Shown here: piece after piece, positions 26,396-35,345 of the stretch
Numbering within the stretch: position 1 is the stretch's first letter
How the letters are laid out: every line of letters starts with the position of its first letter
Source of the DNA: an uncultured Clostridia bacterium
GTDB lineage: Bacteria > Bacillota > Clostridia > TANB77 > CAG-508
Reading direction: 5' to 3'
DNA: 60,386 nucleotides
Assembly: GCA_949280815.1 (NCBI GenBank)
Contig: CASDJM010000006.1
Coordinates: forward strand, 1-60,386
Made by a program: the position numbers and the translations under genes
The notes under the pieces: model-generated
What the model was told of the DNA's origin: nothing
The model's database searches: none
What the model saw: only the letters and a program-made list of their open reading frames with translations

Positions 26396-28096
26396 ATGAA
26401 ATTAAAAGACAAATACAATCAATTTAATAAAATGTATGAAGACGTTGGTTATCATAACAGATTTATTGCTTTATTTGCACTTATTGTAGTAACTGCTGTT
26501 ATTGATATAGTAACCATTCCTTTTATTGTAAAAGTAATATTAGATGTGGAGATACCACAGCAAAATGTAAAAGGATTGACTATTCTTGCAAGTATCTATA
26601 TTTTTATTTTAGCAATACAATGCTATATGGTATTAAAACATTGTAAAATGAGGTGTCATTTATCAAGATGGATAAAAAGAGATTTACGAAATAGAATTTT
26701 TGAAAAGTTACAAAAGGTAAAAGCTAAGTTCTTTGATGAAAATGAATCAGGTGTTATTTTGCAATTTTTACAAGAAGATACACAAAATGCAGGAGAATTA
26801 TTTCCGATTGCAAGTACAGAAATGTTTGTTATGGGACTAATAAGATTTTCGATGGAAGCTATCTTTTTGCTATTTGTTAATTTAAAAATTACACTTATTA
26901 TTTTAGGATTGTATTTTTTGGGATTTATCATTACATTATTTTTTAATCGTAAAACAATAAAAAAAATAATTGAAATTAGAAAAATCAATCGAGAAGTTTA
27001 TACTACTATTAATGAAGGAGTTCAAAGCTTTTTAACCATCAAAACATTAGGGATAATCAATCAAAAAATAAGGGATTTAGAAGCTAAACTGGAGAGATAT
27101 AATTCTGAAAGTTCAAAATTAGAGAAAATTATGAGTACTTATCATGGCGTTTTTTCTTTTGTTACTTCGTTTTCCATTATTAGTATTATCTATTTTGGAG
27201 GCATGGATATAATACAAGGTTTTATGACCTATGCAGAAATTATGATAATGATAGATTATTCTGGCTATCTTGAATTTGATTTTAGTTGGTTTACGAGACA
27301 TTTAACTGATTTTAATCAAGCATTTTTTGCTTATTGTAAAATCTTAGGATTGTTAGAGCAAACAGAGGAAGAAGATTTGAAAAAGGGAGAAAAACTGACA
27401 GAAAAAATTACGAGTATTGCATTTGACAAAGTATCTTTTTCATATAATAATACACAAAAAAATATTAAGAATTTTTCATTACAAGTAGCAGAAAATGAAA
27501 AAATAGCTCTAATCGGAAAGACAGGAAGCGGAAAAACAACGGTTACCAATTTGCTAGAGAGATTGTATGAACCACAACAAGGAGAAATTCGAATCAATCA
27601 AAAAGATTACAGAGAATATAGCATTTCTTCTATTCGAGATAAAATCGGATATATTATGCAAGAGGTACAAATTGTACCAAATACCATTATGGATAATATT
27701 AAATATGTGAATTCAAAAATAACCAAAGAACAGATAATAGCAATATTTAAAGAATTAAAATTACATGAAAAAATTATGTCTTTGCCCAAAGGATACAATA
27801 CGAATATTTATGAAAATCCAGATGTGTTTTCTACTGGCGAAAAACAGATGATAAGTTTTGCTAGGATTATGGCTATGGCACCAGATGTAGTTATCTTGGA
27901 TGAGGTGACTTCTAGTTTGAGTTGGGAAAATGAAGAACTAATTAAAAATGCAATGAATCAAGTTTGTAAAGGTAAGATTACTTTTATGATTGCTCATAGA
28001 CTATCAACAATTGAGAAGTGTAATAAGATTGTGGAGTTGAAAGATGGGGAAATAGTTGTTACAATTCACAACCCAATTTTTGAAGAACTTAAATGA
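26396..28096 (+). CDS. ABC exporter half-transporter, catalytic partner (pair 2, subunit 2)
   Basis: ATG 26396 behind GAAGAGGAATAAAG; an in-frame ATG at 26375 would overlap the upstream stop and has no ribosome site. 566 residues: six membrane helices, Walker A IGKTGSGKTT, degenerate signature FSTGEKQMIS, canonical Walker B VVILDEVTSSL and H-loop FMIAHRLSTIE. The pattern mirrors pair 1, so the two pairs are two independent asymmetric exporters. No terminator of quality was seen after the stop. Confidence 0.85.
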   Translation: MKLKDKYNQFNKMYEDVGYHNRFIALFALIVVTAVIDIVTIPFIVKVILDVEIPQQNVKGLTILASIYIFILAIQCYMVLKHCKMRCHLSRWIKRDLRNRIFEKLQKVKAKFFDENESGVILQFLQEDTQNAGELFPIASTEMFVMGLIRFSMEAIFLLFVNLKITLIILGLYFLGFIITLFFNRKTIKKIIEIRKINREVYTTINEGVQSFLTIKTLGIINQKIRDLEAKLERYNSESSKLEKIMSTYHGVFSFVTSFSIISIIYFGGMDIIQGFMTYAEIMIMIDYSGYLEFDFSWFTRHLTDFNQAFFAYCKILGLLEQTEEEDLKKGEKLTEKITSIAFDKVSFSYNNTQKNIKNFSLQVAENEKIALIGKTGSGKTTVTNLLERLYEPQQGEIRINQKDYREYSISSIRDKIGYIMQEVQIVPNTIMDNIKYVNSKITKEQIIAIFKELKLHEKIMSLPKGYNTNIYENPDVFSTGEKQMISFARIMAMAPDVVILDEVTSSLSWENEELIKNAMNQVCKGKITFMIAHRLSTIEKCNKIVELKDGEIVVTIHNPIFEELK

Positions 28097-28233
28097 TTGT
28101 TATATAAATATTCCAGTCGCATTCGTTCTTTATGCGAAATTGATAGAATTATGGATTTGAGCTTTAAAGTGTATGGATAAGATGTGAAGGGAACAATAGT
28201 TGGGGAGGTATGAATAAAAATTGTCTTTTTTTG

Positions 28234-28262
28234 TTGCCCTTTAAAGAAAAGTTTGTTATACT
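28234..28262 (+). promoter_or_regulatory. Probable promoter of dtd
   Basis: TTGCCC (28234-28239), 17-nt spacer, TATACT (28257-28262), about 140 bases upstream of dtd. The remaining bases between 28097 and 28230 show nothing recognisable. Confidence 0.45.
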
Positions 28263-28310
28263 GTTGTTTAAAAAGATAGATATTAAGAGAAAAAAGATGA
28301 TGGAGGCTTT

Positions 28311-28385
28311 ATGCCTGTGACGATTTTACGCCTGTGGCGACTTTGTGCCTGTCCCAAACTCGCCACAAATAATACAAGATATTAA
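28311..28385 (+). CDS. Possible 24-residue leader ORF before dtd
   Basis: ATG 28311 just after GGAGG opens a 24-codon ORF (MPVTILRLWRLCACPKLATN...) that ends in the Shine-Dalgarno region of dtd. It overlaps a 17-bp tandem repeat (ATGCCTGTGACGATTTT and ACGCCTGTGGCGACTTT, then a partial third unit). The Arg, Leu and Cys content and the position suggest a leader peptide, but the repeat may equally be the whole story. Confidence 0.2.
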   Translation: MPVTILRLWRLCACPKLATNNTRY

Positions 28386-28400
28386 GGAGAGAAAATAAAA

Positions 28401-28838
28401 ATGAAATTTGTAATACAAAGAGTTGAAAGTGCAAGTGTGGAAATTGATAAAGAAACAATAGCAGAAATAAAAAATGGTTATTTAGTATTAATTGGAATAA
28501 CTCATAATGATACAAAAGATACAGCTGATTATCTGATAAATAAATTAATAAATTTAAGAGTTTTTGAAGATGAGAATGGAAAGCTTAATTTGTCTTTAGA
28601 TGCTATAAAAGGAGAATTATTATTGGTTTCTCAGTTTACATTATATGGAGATTGCTCAAGAGGAAATAGACCTTCATTTATCCAAGCTGCTGATCCAGAA
28701 TATGCTAATAAATTATATGAGTATATAGTAAATGAATGTAAACAAAAAGTTCAAACAGTTAAAAGTGGAGTTTTTGGAGCTAATATGAAAATAAATCTAA
28801 TAAATGATGGTCCTGTAACGATTATAATGGAAAAATGA
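28401..28838 (+). CDS. dtd: D-aminoacyl-tRNA deacylase
   Basis: 145 residues, ATG 28401 behind TAAGGAGAG. It hydrolyses D-amino acids, and glycine mischarged on tRNA-Ala, from tRNA. Signatures: MKFVIQRVESASVEIDK, LLVSQFTLYGDCSRGNRPSF (the SQFTL catalytic motif) and GVFGANMKINLINDGPVTI (the GP cis-proline motif is NDGPVT). Usually next to relA; here it stands alone, 11 kb away from it. Confidence 0.95.
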   Translation: MKFVIQRVESASVEIDKETIAEIKNGYLVLIGITHNDTKDTADYLINKLINLRVFEDENGKLNLSLDAIKGELLLVSQFTLYGDCSRGNRPSFIQAADPEYANKLYEYIVNECKQKVQTVKSGVFGANMKINLINDGPVTIIMEK

Positions 28839-28920
28839 TATTTTTATGAGGCGAATATTTAGATTATAATTCTTTTACTTTATGGTAAAGGAATTTTTTT
28901 ATAAAAATAATACCAAACTC

Positions 28921-28949
28921 TTGTTTTAAAAAAAGAAATATAGTATAAT
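28921..28949 (+). promoter_or_regulatory. Probable promoter of uvrA
   Basis: TTGTTT (28921-28926), 17-nt spacer, TATAAT (28944-28949), followed by the D3 hairpin in the untranslated leader. Confidence 0.5.
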
Positions 28950-28965
28950 ATGACTTGGAAAAAAA

Positions 28966-29043
28966 TTGCCAAAAAGGTCTGAGCATGGCATAACGTATCT
29001 GTAAATTGCTACGCTCAAACAGCGAAGAGATTCCTTTTGGCAA
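28966..29043. repeat. Family D palindrome D3 in the uvrA leader
   Basis: Arms TTGCCAAAAAGG (28966-28977) and CCTTTTGGCAA (29033-29043) around a 55-base loop. The same arm sequence forms the D layer of B3 and a short version lies at 48442. It would sit in the 5' leader of uvrA. Confidence 0.6.
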
Positions 29044-29063
29044 AAAAACAGGGGGAAAGGTTT

Positions 29064-31893
29064 ATGAACGATAAAATCACAATAAAAGGAGCAAAAGAAC
29101 ACAATCTAAAGAATATAAACTTAGAAATACCAAGAGACAAATTAGTCGTTATCACAGGACTTTCTGGGTCGGGAAAATCAAGCTTGGCCTTTGATACCTT
29201 ATATGCAGAGGGGCAAAGGAGATATGTAGAAAGTTTGTCTTCTTATGCAAGGCAATTCTTAGGATTAATGGAAAAGCCAGAAGTAGAAAGAATTGATGGA
29301 TTATCACCAGCGATTTCGATTGACCAGAAAACGACTTCTAGAAATCCACGTTCAACCGTTGGAACGGTAACAGAAATTTATGATTACATTCGTTTACTAT
29401 ATGCAAGAATTGGAGTCCCATATTGTCCGAATTGTCATAAAAAGATAGAAAAGCAAAGCATTGATCAGATTATTGATAATATTATGAGCCTACCAGAAGG
29501 GACAAAAATTCAAGTATTAGCACCAGTAGTAAGAGGAAGAAAAGGTGAGTTTACCAAACAATTAGAAGGATATCAAAAAGATGGATTTGTCAGAGTTAGA
29601 ATTGATGGCGAAGTGTATGAATTAGGTGTAGATGATATCAACTTAGATCGAAAGAAAAAGCATGAAGTACAATTGATTGTCGATCGATTAGTGATTAAGC
29701 CAGATATTATAAGTAGATTAACAGAATCAGTAGAAATAGCCTTAAAGCATGCCGAGAAGATGGTTTTAATTGATGTTGTAGGACAAAATCCAGTTTTATA
29801 TAGCTGTAACTATGCTTGTCCAGATTGTGGTTTTAGTTTTCCAGAATTAACACCAAGAATGTTTTCTTTCAATAATCCATTTGGAGCTTGTCCAACTTGT
29901 ACAGGAATCGGTTATTTAATGAAAATAGATGAAGATTTAATCATTCCTGATAAAAGTAAAACTTTATATGATGGAGTAAAAGCTTTTGGTGCTAGCACGA
30001 TGAGAAAAGGCGATACCATGGCAAAGATGTACTTTGAAAGTATTGGAAAACATTATGATGTTGAAATCAGAGATACACAAATAAAAGACTTGCCAAGATG
30101 GTTTTTAGAGAAAATTTTATATGGTACAGGTGAGGAAGAAATTGATTTTGAATATGCTTCTTATGCGGGAGTTCGTAAATTCAAGGCACCATTTGAAGGA
30201 GTATTACCAACTTTAGATAGGCGACATAGTGAAACAAAATCGCAAGGAATGAGAGATTTCTATGAAATGTATATGAGTAACTTACCATGTTACTCTTGTC
30301 ATGGTGCCAGATTAAAACCAGAAATCTTATCCATCAAAGTAGGAGATAAAAACATTAACGAATTAACAGATATGCCAATTAATAAAATAAAAACATATTT
30401 AAACAATCTTACACTAACAAAAACAGAAGCTATGATATCAGAGTTAATTTTAAAAGAGATTGACCAAAGATTACAATTTTTAATGGATGTAGGTTTAGAA
30501 TACTTAACACTATCCAGAAATGCGGGAAGTTTATCAGGAGGAGAGGCTCAAAGAATTCGTTTGGCAACACAAATTGGTTCTGGATTAACAGGAGTCCTAT
30601 ATATTTTAGATGAACCAAGTATTGGACTTCATCAGAGGGATAATGATAAATTACTGGCAACTCTTAAAAAGTTAAGAGATTTAGGAAATACGCTTTTAGT
30701 GGTAGAACATGACGAAGATACCATGTATGCAGCGGACCAAATTATTGATATTGGACCAGGTGCTGGAACACATGGTGGACAGGTGATGGCACAACGGAAC
30801 AGCAGAAGAAGTAAAACAAGTAGAGACATCTATTACAGGACAATATTTAAGTGGTAAAAAACAAATAGCAGTACCGAAAAAAAGAAGAAAACATACCAAA
30901 ACAAAGGTAATTGAAGTACAAGGAGCAAGCGAGAATAATTTAAAAAATATTAGTGTGAAATTTCCATTAGGAGTATTTAACTGTGTGACAGGTGTTTCTG
31001 GTTCAGGAAAATCTACATTAGTAAATGAAGTTTTATATAAAACCATTGCTAAAGAGCTAAATGGTTCCAATGAAAAACCAGGAAAATGCAAAGGTGTTAA
31101 AGGCTTACAAAATATTGATAAAATTATCAATATTGACCAATCTCCAATCGGAAGAACACCACGTTCTAACCCAGCAACTTATACAGGCGTGTTTGATTTA
31201 ATCCGTGATATATTTGCCAGTACAGAAGAAGCTAAAATGAGAGGTTATCAGAAAGGTAGATTTAGCTTTAATGTGGCAGGCGGAAGATGTGAGAGCTGTA
31301 ATGGTGATGGTGTTCACAAGATTGAAATGCATTTTTTACCAGATATTTATGTTCCATGTGAGGTATGTAAAGGAAAACGTTATAACCGTGAAACCTTAGA
31401 AGTGAAATATAAAGGAAAAAACATTGCTGATGTTTTGGACATGACAGTCGAAGAAGCTTTGGAATTTTTCGATAAAATACCAAAAATTAAACAAAAAATA
31501 CAGACTTTGCATGATGTAGGTTTAGATTACATTAAACTAGGACAACCATCTACTACATTATCAGGAGGAGAAGCACAAAGAGTCAAACTAGCCACTGAAT
31601 TGTCAAAAAGAGCAACTGGTAAAACACTTTATATTTTAGATGAGCCAACTACAGGTCTTCATATTGCAGATGTTCACAAACTAGTGGATATCTTGCAAAG
31701 ATTAGTTGATACAGGAAATACCATTATTGTAATTGAACATAATTTGGATTTGATTAAAACTTGTGACCATATTATTGACTTGGGTCCAGAAGGTGGCGAT
31801 AATGGCGGAGAACTGGTTGCTGTTGGTACACCAGAACAAATTTGTACGAATGAAAGAAGTCATACAGGTAGGTTTTTGAAGAAATATTTGTAA
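29064..31893 (+). CDS. uvrA: Excinuclease ABC subunit A, with one +1 CGG recoding site
   Basis: ATG 29064 behind GGGGGAAAGG; read with a +1 step at 30795 the product is 942 residues, the normal UvrA length. UvrA is the damage-sensing ATPase of nucleotide excision repair. Visible: first Walker [11 protein letters not shown] near residue 32, zinc finger CPNCHKK, signature [13 protein letters not shown] near 490, Walker [26 protein letters not shown], the break at codon 578, second Walker [10 protein letters not shown], zinc finger CESCNGDG...CEVCKGKR, signature [13 protein letters not shown] and [10 protein letters not shown]. In the zero frame the entire second ATPase half would be lost. The break is an extra C before the conserved Gly of QG-T-AEEV. 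Confidence 0.9.
30795..30798 (+). other. uvrA: CGG(A) +1 recoding site in uvrA
   Basis: Zero frame: GCA CAA CGG AAC AGC AGA. The +1 reading CAA (C) GGA ACA GCA GAA GAA GTA gives Q-G-T-A-E-E-V, the conserved UvrA linker. Confidence 0.9.
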
Positions 31894-32010
31894 TCATGAT
31901 GAGCAATTTTTTTGCATAGCGATCTAAAAAACAATGACATATTTATAATTTATGCATTGATATCAACATAAACCTAATAAAAAATTCCCAAACCGTCAAT
32001 ACTAACACTA

Positions 32011-32200
32011 TTCAAGTTTCGACTTTTGCAAGTGAAGGTTATAATATATATTTTTTTTACACTTTGTGTGTCGCAACCTACAAAATCAACTTTTTATCTG
32101 TATGTTGCTCCAATCGCACTCACTTTGCTCGTTTGGTCGCTTACGCAGTGTTGCAAAAATTATATATTATAACCTTCACTTGCAAAAGTCGAAACTTGAA
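32011..32200. repeat. Palindromic element A3 with 8-bp target duplication
   Basis: Perfect 40-bp arms at 32011-32050 and 32161-32200, with a core that has TTGTGTGTCGCAACC and GTGTTGCAAAA as in the other A copies. It is flanked by the direct repeat TAACACTA (32003-32010 and 32201-32208), a clean 8-bp target duplication. The arm sequence is unrelated to A4 and A5. It occupies most of the 340-base gap between uvrA and gpr. Confidence 0.9.
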
Positions 32201-32234
32201 TAACACTATATATTTGATATGAGGGAGGAAAAAT

Positions 32235-33167
32235 ATGTTTAATTTTAGAACAGACTTAGCATCAGAAAGAAGAGAAATCTATCAAAAAGCAAATAAATTA
32301 GAAGAAATTGATGGAATCGAAGCAAATCAGGAGGAAATTGATGAAAATATAAAAGTAGAGAGAGTAAGAATAACTAATGAAAATGGGGAAAAGGCAATAG
32401 GGAAGCCAGTAGGAAATTACATTACGATTGATATTAAGAAATTAAAAATTGCACAAGAAGAAGAAATACAAAAAGCAGCTGAAACCTTAACAAAAGAATT
32501 AAAACAAGTAATTGGAAACCATGTAGACAATCAAGGAGAAATCTTAGTTGTAGGGCTTGGTAATATTTATGTAACACCAGATGCACTAGGGCCAAAAGTA
32601 ATTAACGAAATAGAGGTAACTAGACATATCATTAACTACTTACCACAATATGTAGAAGAAGGAACGAGAATGGTAAGTGCTATATCACCAGGGGTATTAG
32701 GAACAACAGGAATTGAAACAGTTGAAATCCTAAAAGGAATTGTAGATAATATTCACCCAAAATTAGTGATTGTAATTGATGCCTTAGCATCTCGTAGTAT
32801 TGAAAGAATTAGCAGTACGGTTCAATTGTCAGATACAGGAATTGTTCCAGGAGCAGGAGTAGGAAATACGAGAAGTGAAATTAGTCAAAATACTTTAGGG
32901 GTTCCAGTAGTGGCAATTGGAATTCCAACTGTTGTGGAGACAGCCGTTTTGGTAAATGATTGTTTAGATTTATTGATTGAAAAGCTGCAAAATGAAGCGA
33001 AATCAAATGATTATTTGAATCATTTAAAAGAAGAGGATAATTATGAGGAAATAAAAGAAGCATTGCTTCCAAAAGATTATAATTTGATTGTGACACCAAA
33101 GGAAATTGATGATTTGATTGAAAATATGAAGGAAATTGTAGCAAGTGGAATTAATGGTGCTATGTGA
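32235..33167 (+). CDS. gpr: Germination protease GPR
   Basis: 310 residues, ATG 32235 behind GAGGGAGG. GPR (peptidase family A25) degrades small acid-soluble spore proteins at germination; it is made as a zymogen in the forespore. The N-terminus FRTDLASERREIY is the propeptide region, and VVGLGNIYVTPDALGPKV, MVSAISPGVLGTTGIETVEI, VIDALASRSIERI and GAGVGNTRSEIS are family signatures. Its presence is the best evidence in the window that the organism forms endospores. Confidence 0.95.
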   Translation: MFNFRTDLASERREIYQKANKLEEIDGIEANQEEIDENIKVERVRITNENGEKAIGKPVGNYITIDIKKLKIAQEEEIQKAAETLTKELKQVIGNHVDNQGEILVVGLGNIYVTPDALGPKVINEIEVTRHIINYLPQYVEEGTRMVSAISPGVLGTTGIETVEILKGIVDNIHPKLVIVIDALASRSIERISSTVQLSDTGIVPGAGVGNTRSEISQNTLGVPVVAIGIPTVVETAVLVNDCLDLLIEKLQNEAKSNDYLNHLKEEDNYEEIKEALLPKDYNLIVTPKEIDDLIENMKEIVASGINGAM

Positions 33168-33327
33168 GAAACAAAATGTAAGCTTGTTACTTCTAAAAAA
33201 TAGAATAAATTTTTAATGGAAACATAATAATAAAAGCTTCTTATAAAAAATGTTAAAAAATGTTGCAAAAAGTATTTTATTAAGATATAATCTATCTGTA
33301 GAAAACAAATATGAGGAGGATTATATC

Positions 33328-34032
33328 ATGGAAGAAAAAGAAGAAAAGAAAGTGACTGATAAAAAAGTAGTAGCAGAAGAAAAAAAGGTGGTTGATAAAA
33401 AAACGACAACAGAAGGAAAGAAAGAAGCTAAAAAACAAGAAGCTCCAAAGAATTCCAAAAAGGAAGTTGAGAAAACAAAAGGAGAAATGCCAAAAATAGA
33501 TAACAAAATTATCATAGGTGTAGTGGTAGCAGTAGTAGTTATCATTGCTATATTAGCATGTGTATTCTTGATGTCAGATTCCCCAAAAAATACAGTAGAA
33601 ACCATGTTAAGTGATTTAAAATCAGGAAATTATGATCAAGAAATGTTAGGAAATGAACTAAAAGAAAGTTTTGATGAAGAGGCTCAAAAGTTATTTTTTG
33701 ATAAATTAGCTTGGAAAGTGCAAAATGTAAAAACAGAAGGAGATAAGGCAACTGTTGAAGTAGAAATTACAAACAAAGACTTTAAAACGATTATTGGTAA
33801 TTATATGCAAAGAGTCTTAAAAGTAGCACTTAGTGGGCAAAATGTTGATCCAAAAGAAATGACAAATTATTTAGTAGAAGAATTAAAAAATGAAGATATT
33901 GAAACAGTGACTTCTAATCAATCTATTGTATTAGAGAAACAAGATGGAAAATGGAAGGCAACAGAAGAAAACAATGATTTTGCTAATATTTTATTACCAG
34001 GATTTAATGAGGCGGTTAGTGCTTTTAACTAG
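33328..34032 (+). CDS. Lys/Glu-rich single-pass membrane protein, DUF4878/DUF5105-like
   Basis: ATG 33328, 7 bases after AGGAGGA; 234 residues. The first ~55 residues are a Lys- and Glu-rich low-complexity cytosolic stretch. A membrane helix (IIIGVVVAVVVIIAILACVF, about 58-80) follows, then an extracellular domain with the pattern SPKNTVETMLSDLKSGNYDQ, which resembles DUF4878/DUF5105 lipoprotein-type domains of the NTF2 fold. No enzyme motif is seen. Function unknown. Confidence 0.7.
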   Translation: MEEKEEKKVTDKKVVAEEKKVVDKKTTTEGKKEAKKQEAPKNSKKEVEKTKGEMPKIDNKIIIGVVVAVVVIIAILACVFLMSDSPKNTVETMLSDLKSGNYDQEMLGNELKESFDEEAQKLFFDKLAWKVQNVKTEGDKATVEVEITNKDFKTIIGNYMQRVLKVALSGQNVDPKEMTNYLVEELKNEDIETVTSNQSIVLEKQDGKWKATEENNDFANILLPGFNEAVSAFN

Positions 34033-34036
34033 AGTT

Positions 34037-34086
34037 TAAAATTCCACATTTCAGAATTAAGAATGTTCTGAATGTGGAATTTTTTT
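34037..34086. terminator. Bidirectional terminator between converging genes
   Basis: Inverted repeat with a 17- to 18-bp stem and one bulged A, A-rich on the left and T-run on the right. It serves both the gene ending at 34032 and the minus-strand ytxC-like gene ending at 34057, whose stop codon lies inside the loop region. Confidence 0.85.
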
Positions 34087-34914
34087 ATATAAATTACAAA
34101 TATTACAATCTGTACATAGATTAACTTTATGTTCGAATACTAATTGTAAGGTATTAACAAATTCATCAATATAATCATCTACTAAATGAATATGAATTTT
34201 TTTAGGTAGCAAAGTAAGCAATGAATTTAAGATATAATCATTTGATGAAAAAGAAATATCACTTAAATATTTAGCTTTAAAAATATTATCAGCTACTACA
34301 ATTGAATTTTTATTCTCATCTAATAAAATAGATTCGGAGGAAGAAAAGATAATATGCACCATTTCACATCCGCAAGGTTGAGAATTGATATATAATTTTA
34401 GCAAAGAAATAAACTCAAGATATTCTTTTTCTATTACAAAATTGTTCACTGCCTCATTTACCACTTCATCTAAAACAGATAAATAATCTTTTAATCTAAA
34501 ATTGACAAATCCATTTAAAATAATTGATTTATGAGTCGATAAAAAGGAATAGAATATGTCATACAAGATTTTGAATTTTTCATCAAAAAGATTGGTAAAA
34601 TCATCTGCCATAATATCAAAACAGCTAGCTAAAATTTTGTCTCTTTCGTTAGCATCAAAATAAAAATAATTTTGCATAATTAATCTTTTTAGTAAAGTTT
34701 CTTCTAATTCATCAATCACAAGGAAGCATAAGATAGAAGAGATTTTGGATAAGAAAAGAGCTTCGTCTTTTCCAAAATAATGAATGATAATATTTTGATA
34801 AGCTTTAAATTCATTTTTTGAAAAACAGATGTCTTTTAGCTCGATATTTTTTAATTCATTTAGTAGATAATTTAGTAAATCAGAATTATTTGTTTTAATA
34901 CACAGTGATTTCAT
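34057..34914 (-). CDS. ytxC: YtxC-like sporulation protein
   Basis: 285 residues; start at 34914 (MKSLCIKTNNSDLL) behind GAAAGGGGA, a better site than an upstream in-frame start at 34935. It matches the general form of the YtxC family: a mainly helical N-terminal half, the segment FVNFRLKDYLSVLDEVVNEA near the centre, and a C-terminal part ending in a small Cys cluster (CTDCNIC) with LLPKKIHIHLVDD before it. YtxC proteins are found in spore formers, but their molecular role is not established. The assignment is by motif recognition. Confidence 0.7.
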   Translation of the reverse strand: MKSLCIKTNNSDLLNYLLNELKNIELKDICFSKNEFKAYQNIIIHYFGKDEALFLSKISSILCFLVIDELEETLLKRLIMQNYFYFDANERDKILASCFDIMADDFTNLFDEKFKILYDIFYSFLSTHKSIILNGFVNFRLKDYLSVLDEVVNEAVNNFVIEKEYLEFISLLKLYINSQPCGCEMVHIIFSSSESILLDENKNSIVVADNIFKAKYLSDISFSSNDYILNSLLTLLPKKIHIHLVDDYIDEFVNTLQLVFEHKVNLCTDCNICNLYKKIPHSEHS

Positions 34915-35022
34915 GAAAATTCCCCTTTCCAACAAAACTAGTATCTACTAAATTTTAAAAACTTATACATTATAGTATGCAGATTGGAAAATTTGGTGCA
35001 ATGTACAATTGAAACGTGAAAG

Positions 35023-35345
35023 ATGATTTTGGGGACGGGGGAAAAAATCATGGCATGGATTTAATAAAATATTTTAAATGTTAATCTATATTATTTTTTG
35101 CCTCACAACTACGAGGTAAATTCTCCAATGCTGTCAACTTAAGGTGTAATATATTATTTTTTACACCTTGTGTGTCGCAACCTACTAAATAAAGTCTTTG
35201 TAGGTTGCTCCAATCGCACTCGCTGTTACTCGTTTGGTCGCTTATGCGGTGTTTCAAAAATAATATATTACACCTTAAGTTGACAACATTGGTAAATTCT
35301 CTAGGACTAACTACCTTAATCTGCAAAATAATAAAGATTAACATT
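35023..35345. repeat. Element E2, reversed core, interrupted by A4
   Basis: Left outer arm ATGATTTTGGGGACGG from 35023, inner arms ATGTTAATCTATATTA (35078-35093) and TAATAAAGATTAACAT (35329-35344). The core is in the opposite orientation to E1. The right outer arm is missing, because the GH57 gene ends there. Together with A4 this fills the 430-base gene-free stretch after 34914. Confidence 0.8.
35125..35292. repeat. Element A4 inserted in E2, with 8-bp target duplication
   Basis: Arms 35125-35156 and 35261-35292 pair nearly perfectly. The direct repeat TAAATTCT (35117-35124 and 35293-35300) flanks it; comparison with E1 shows that the E core is continuous when A4 and one copy of the repeat are removed. 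Arms and core match A5. Confidence 0.9.

Noticed and set aside
6685..30798. prfB-like programmed frameshift with upstream Shine-Dalgarno
   Set aside because: No consistent ribosome-like sequence precedes the sites, and no stop codon lies in the A site.
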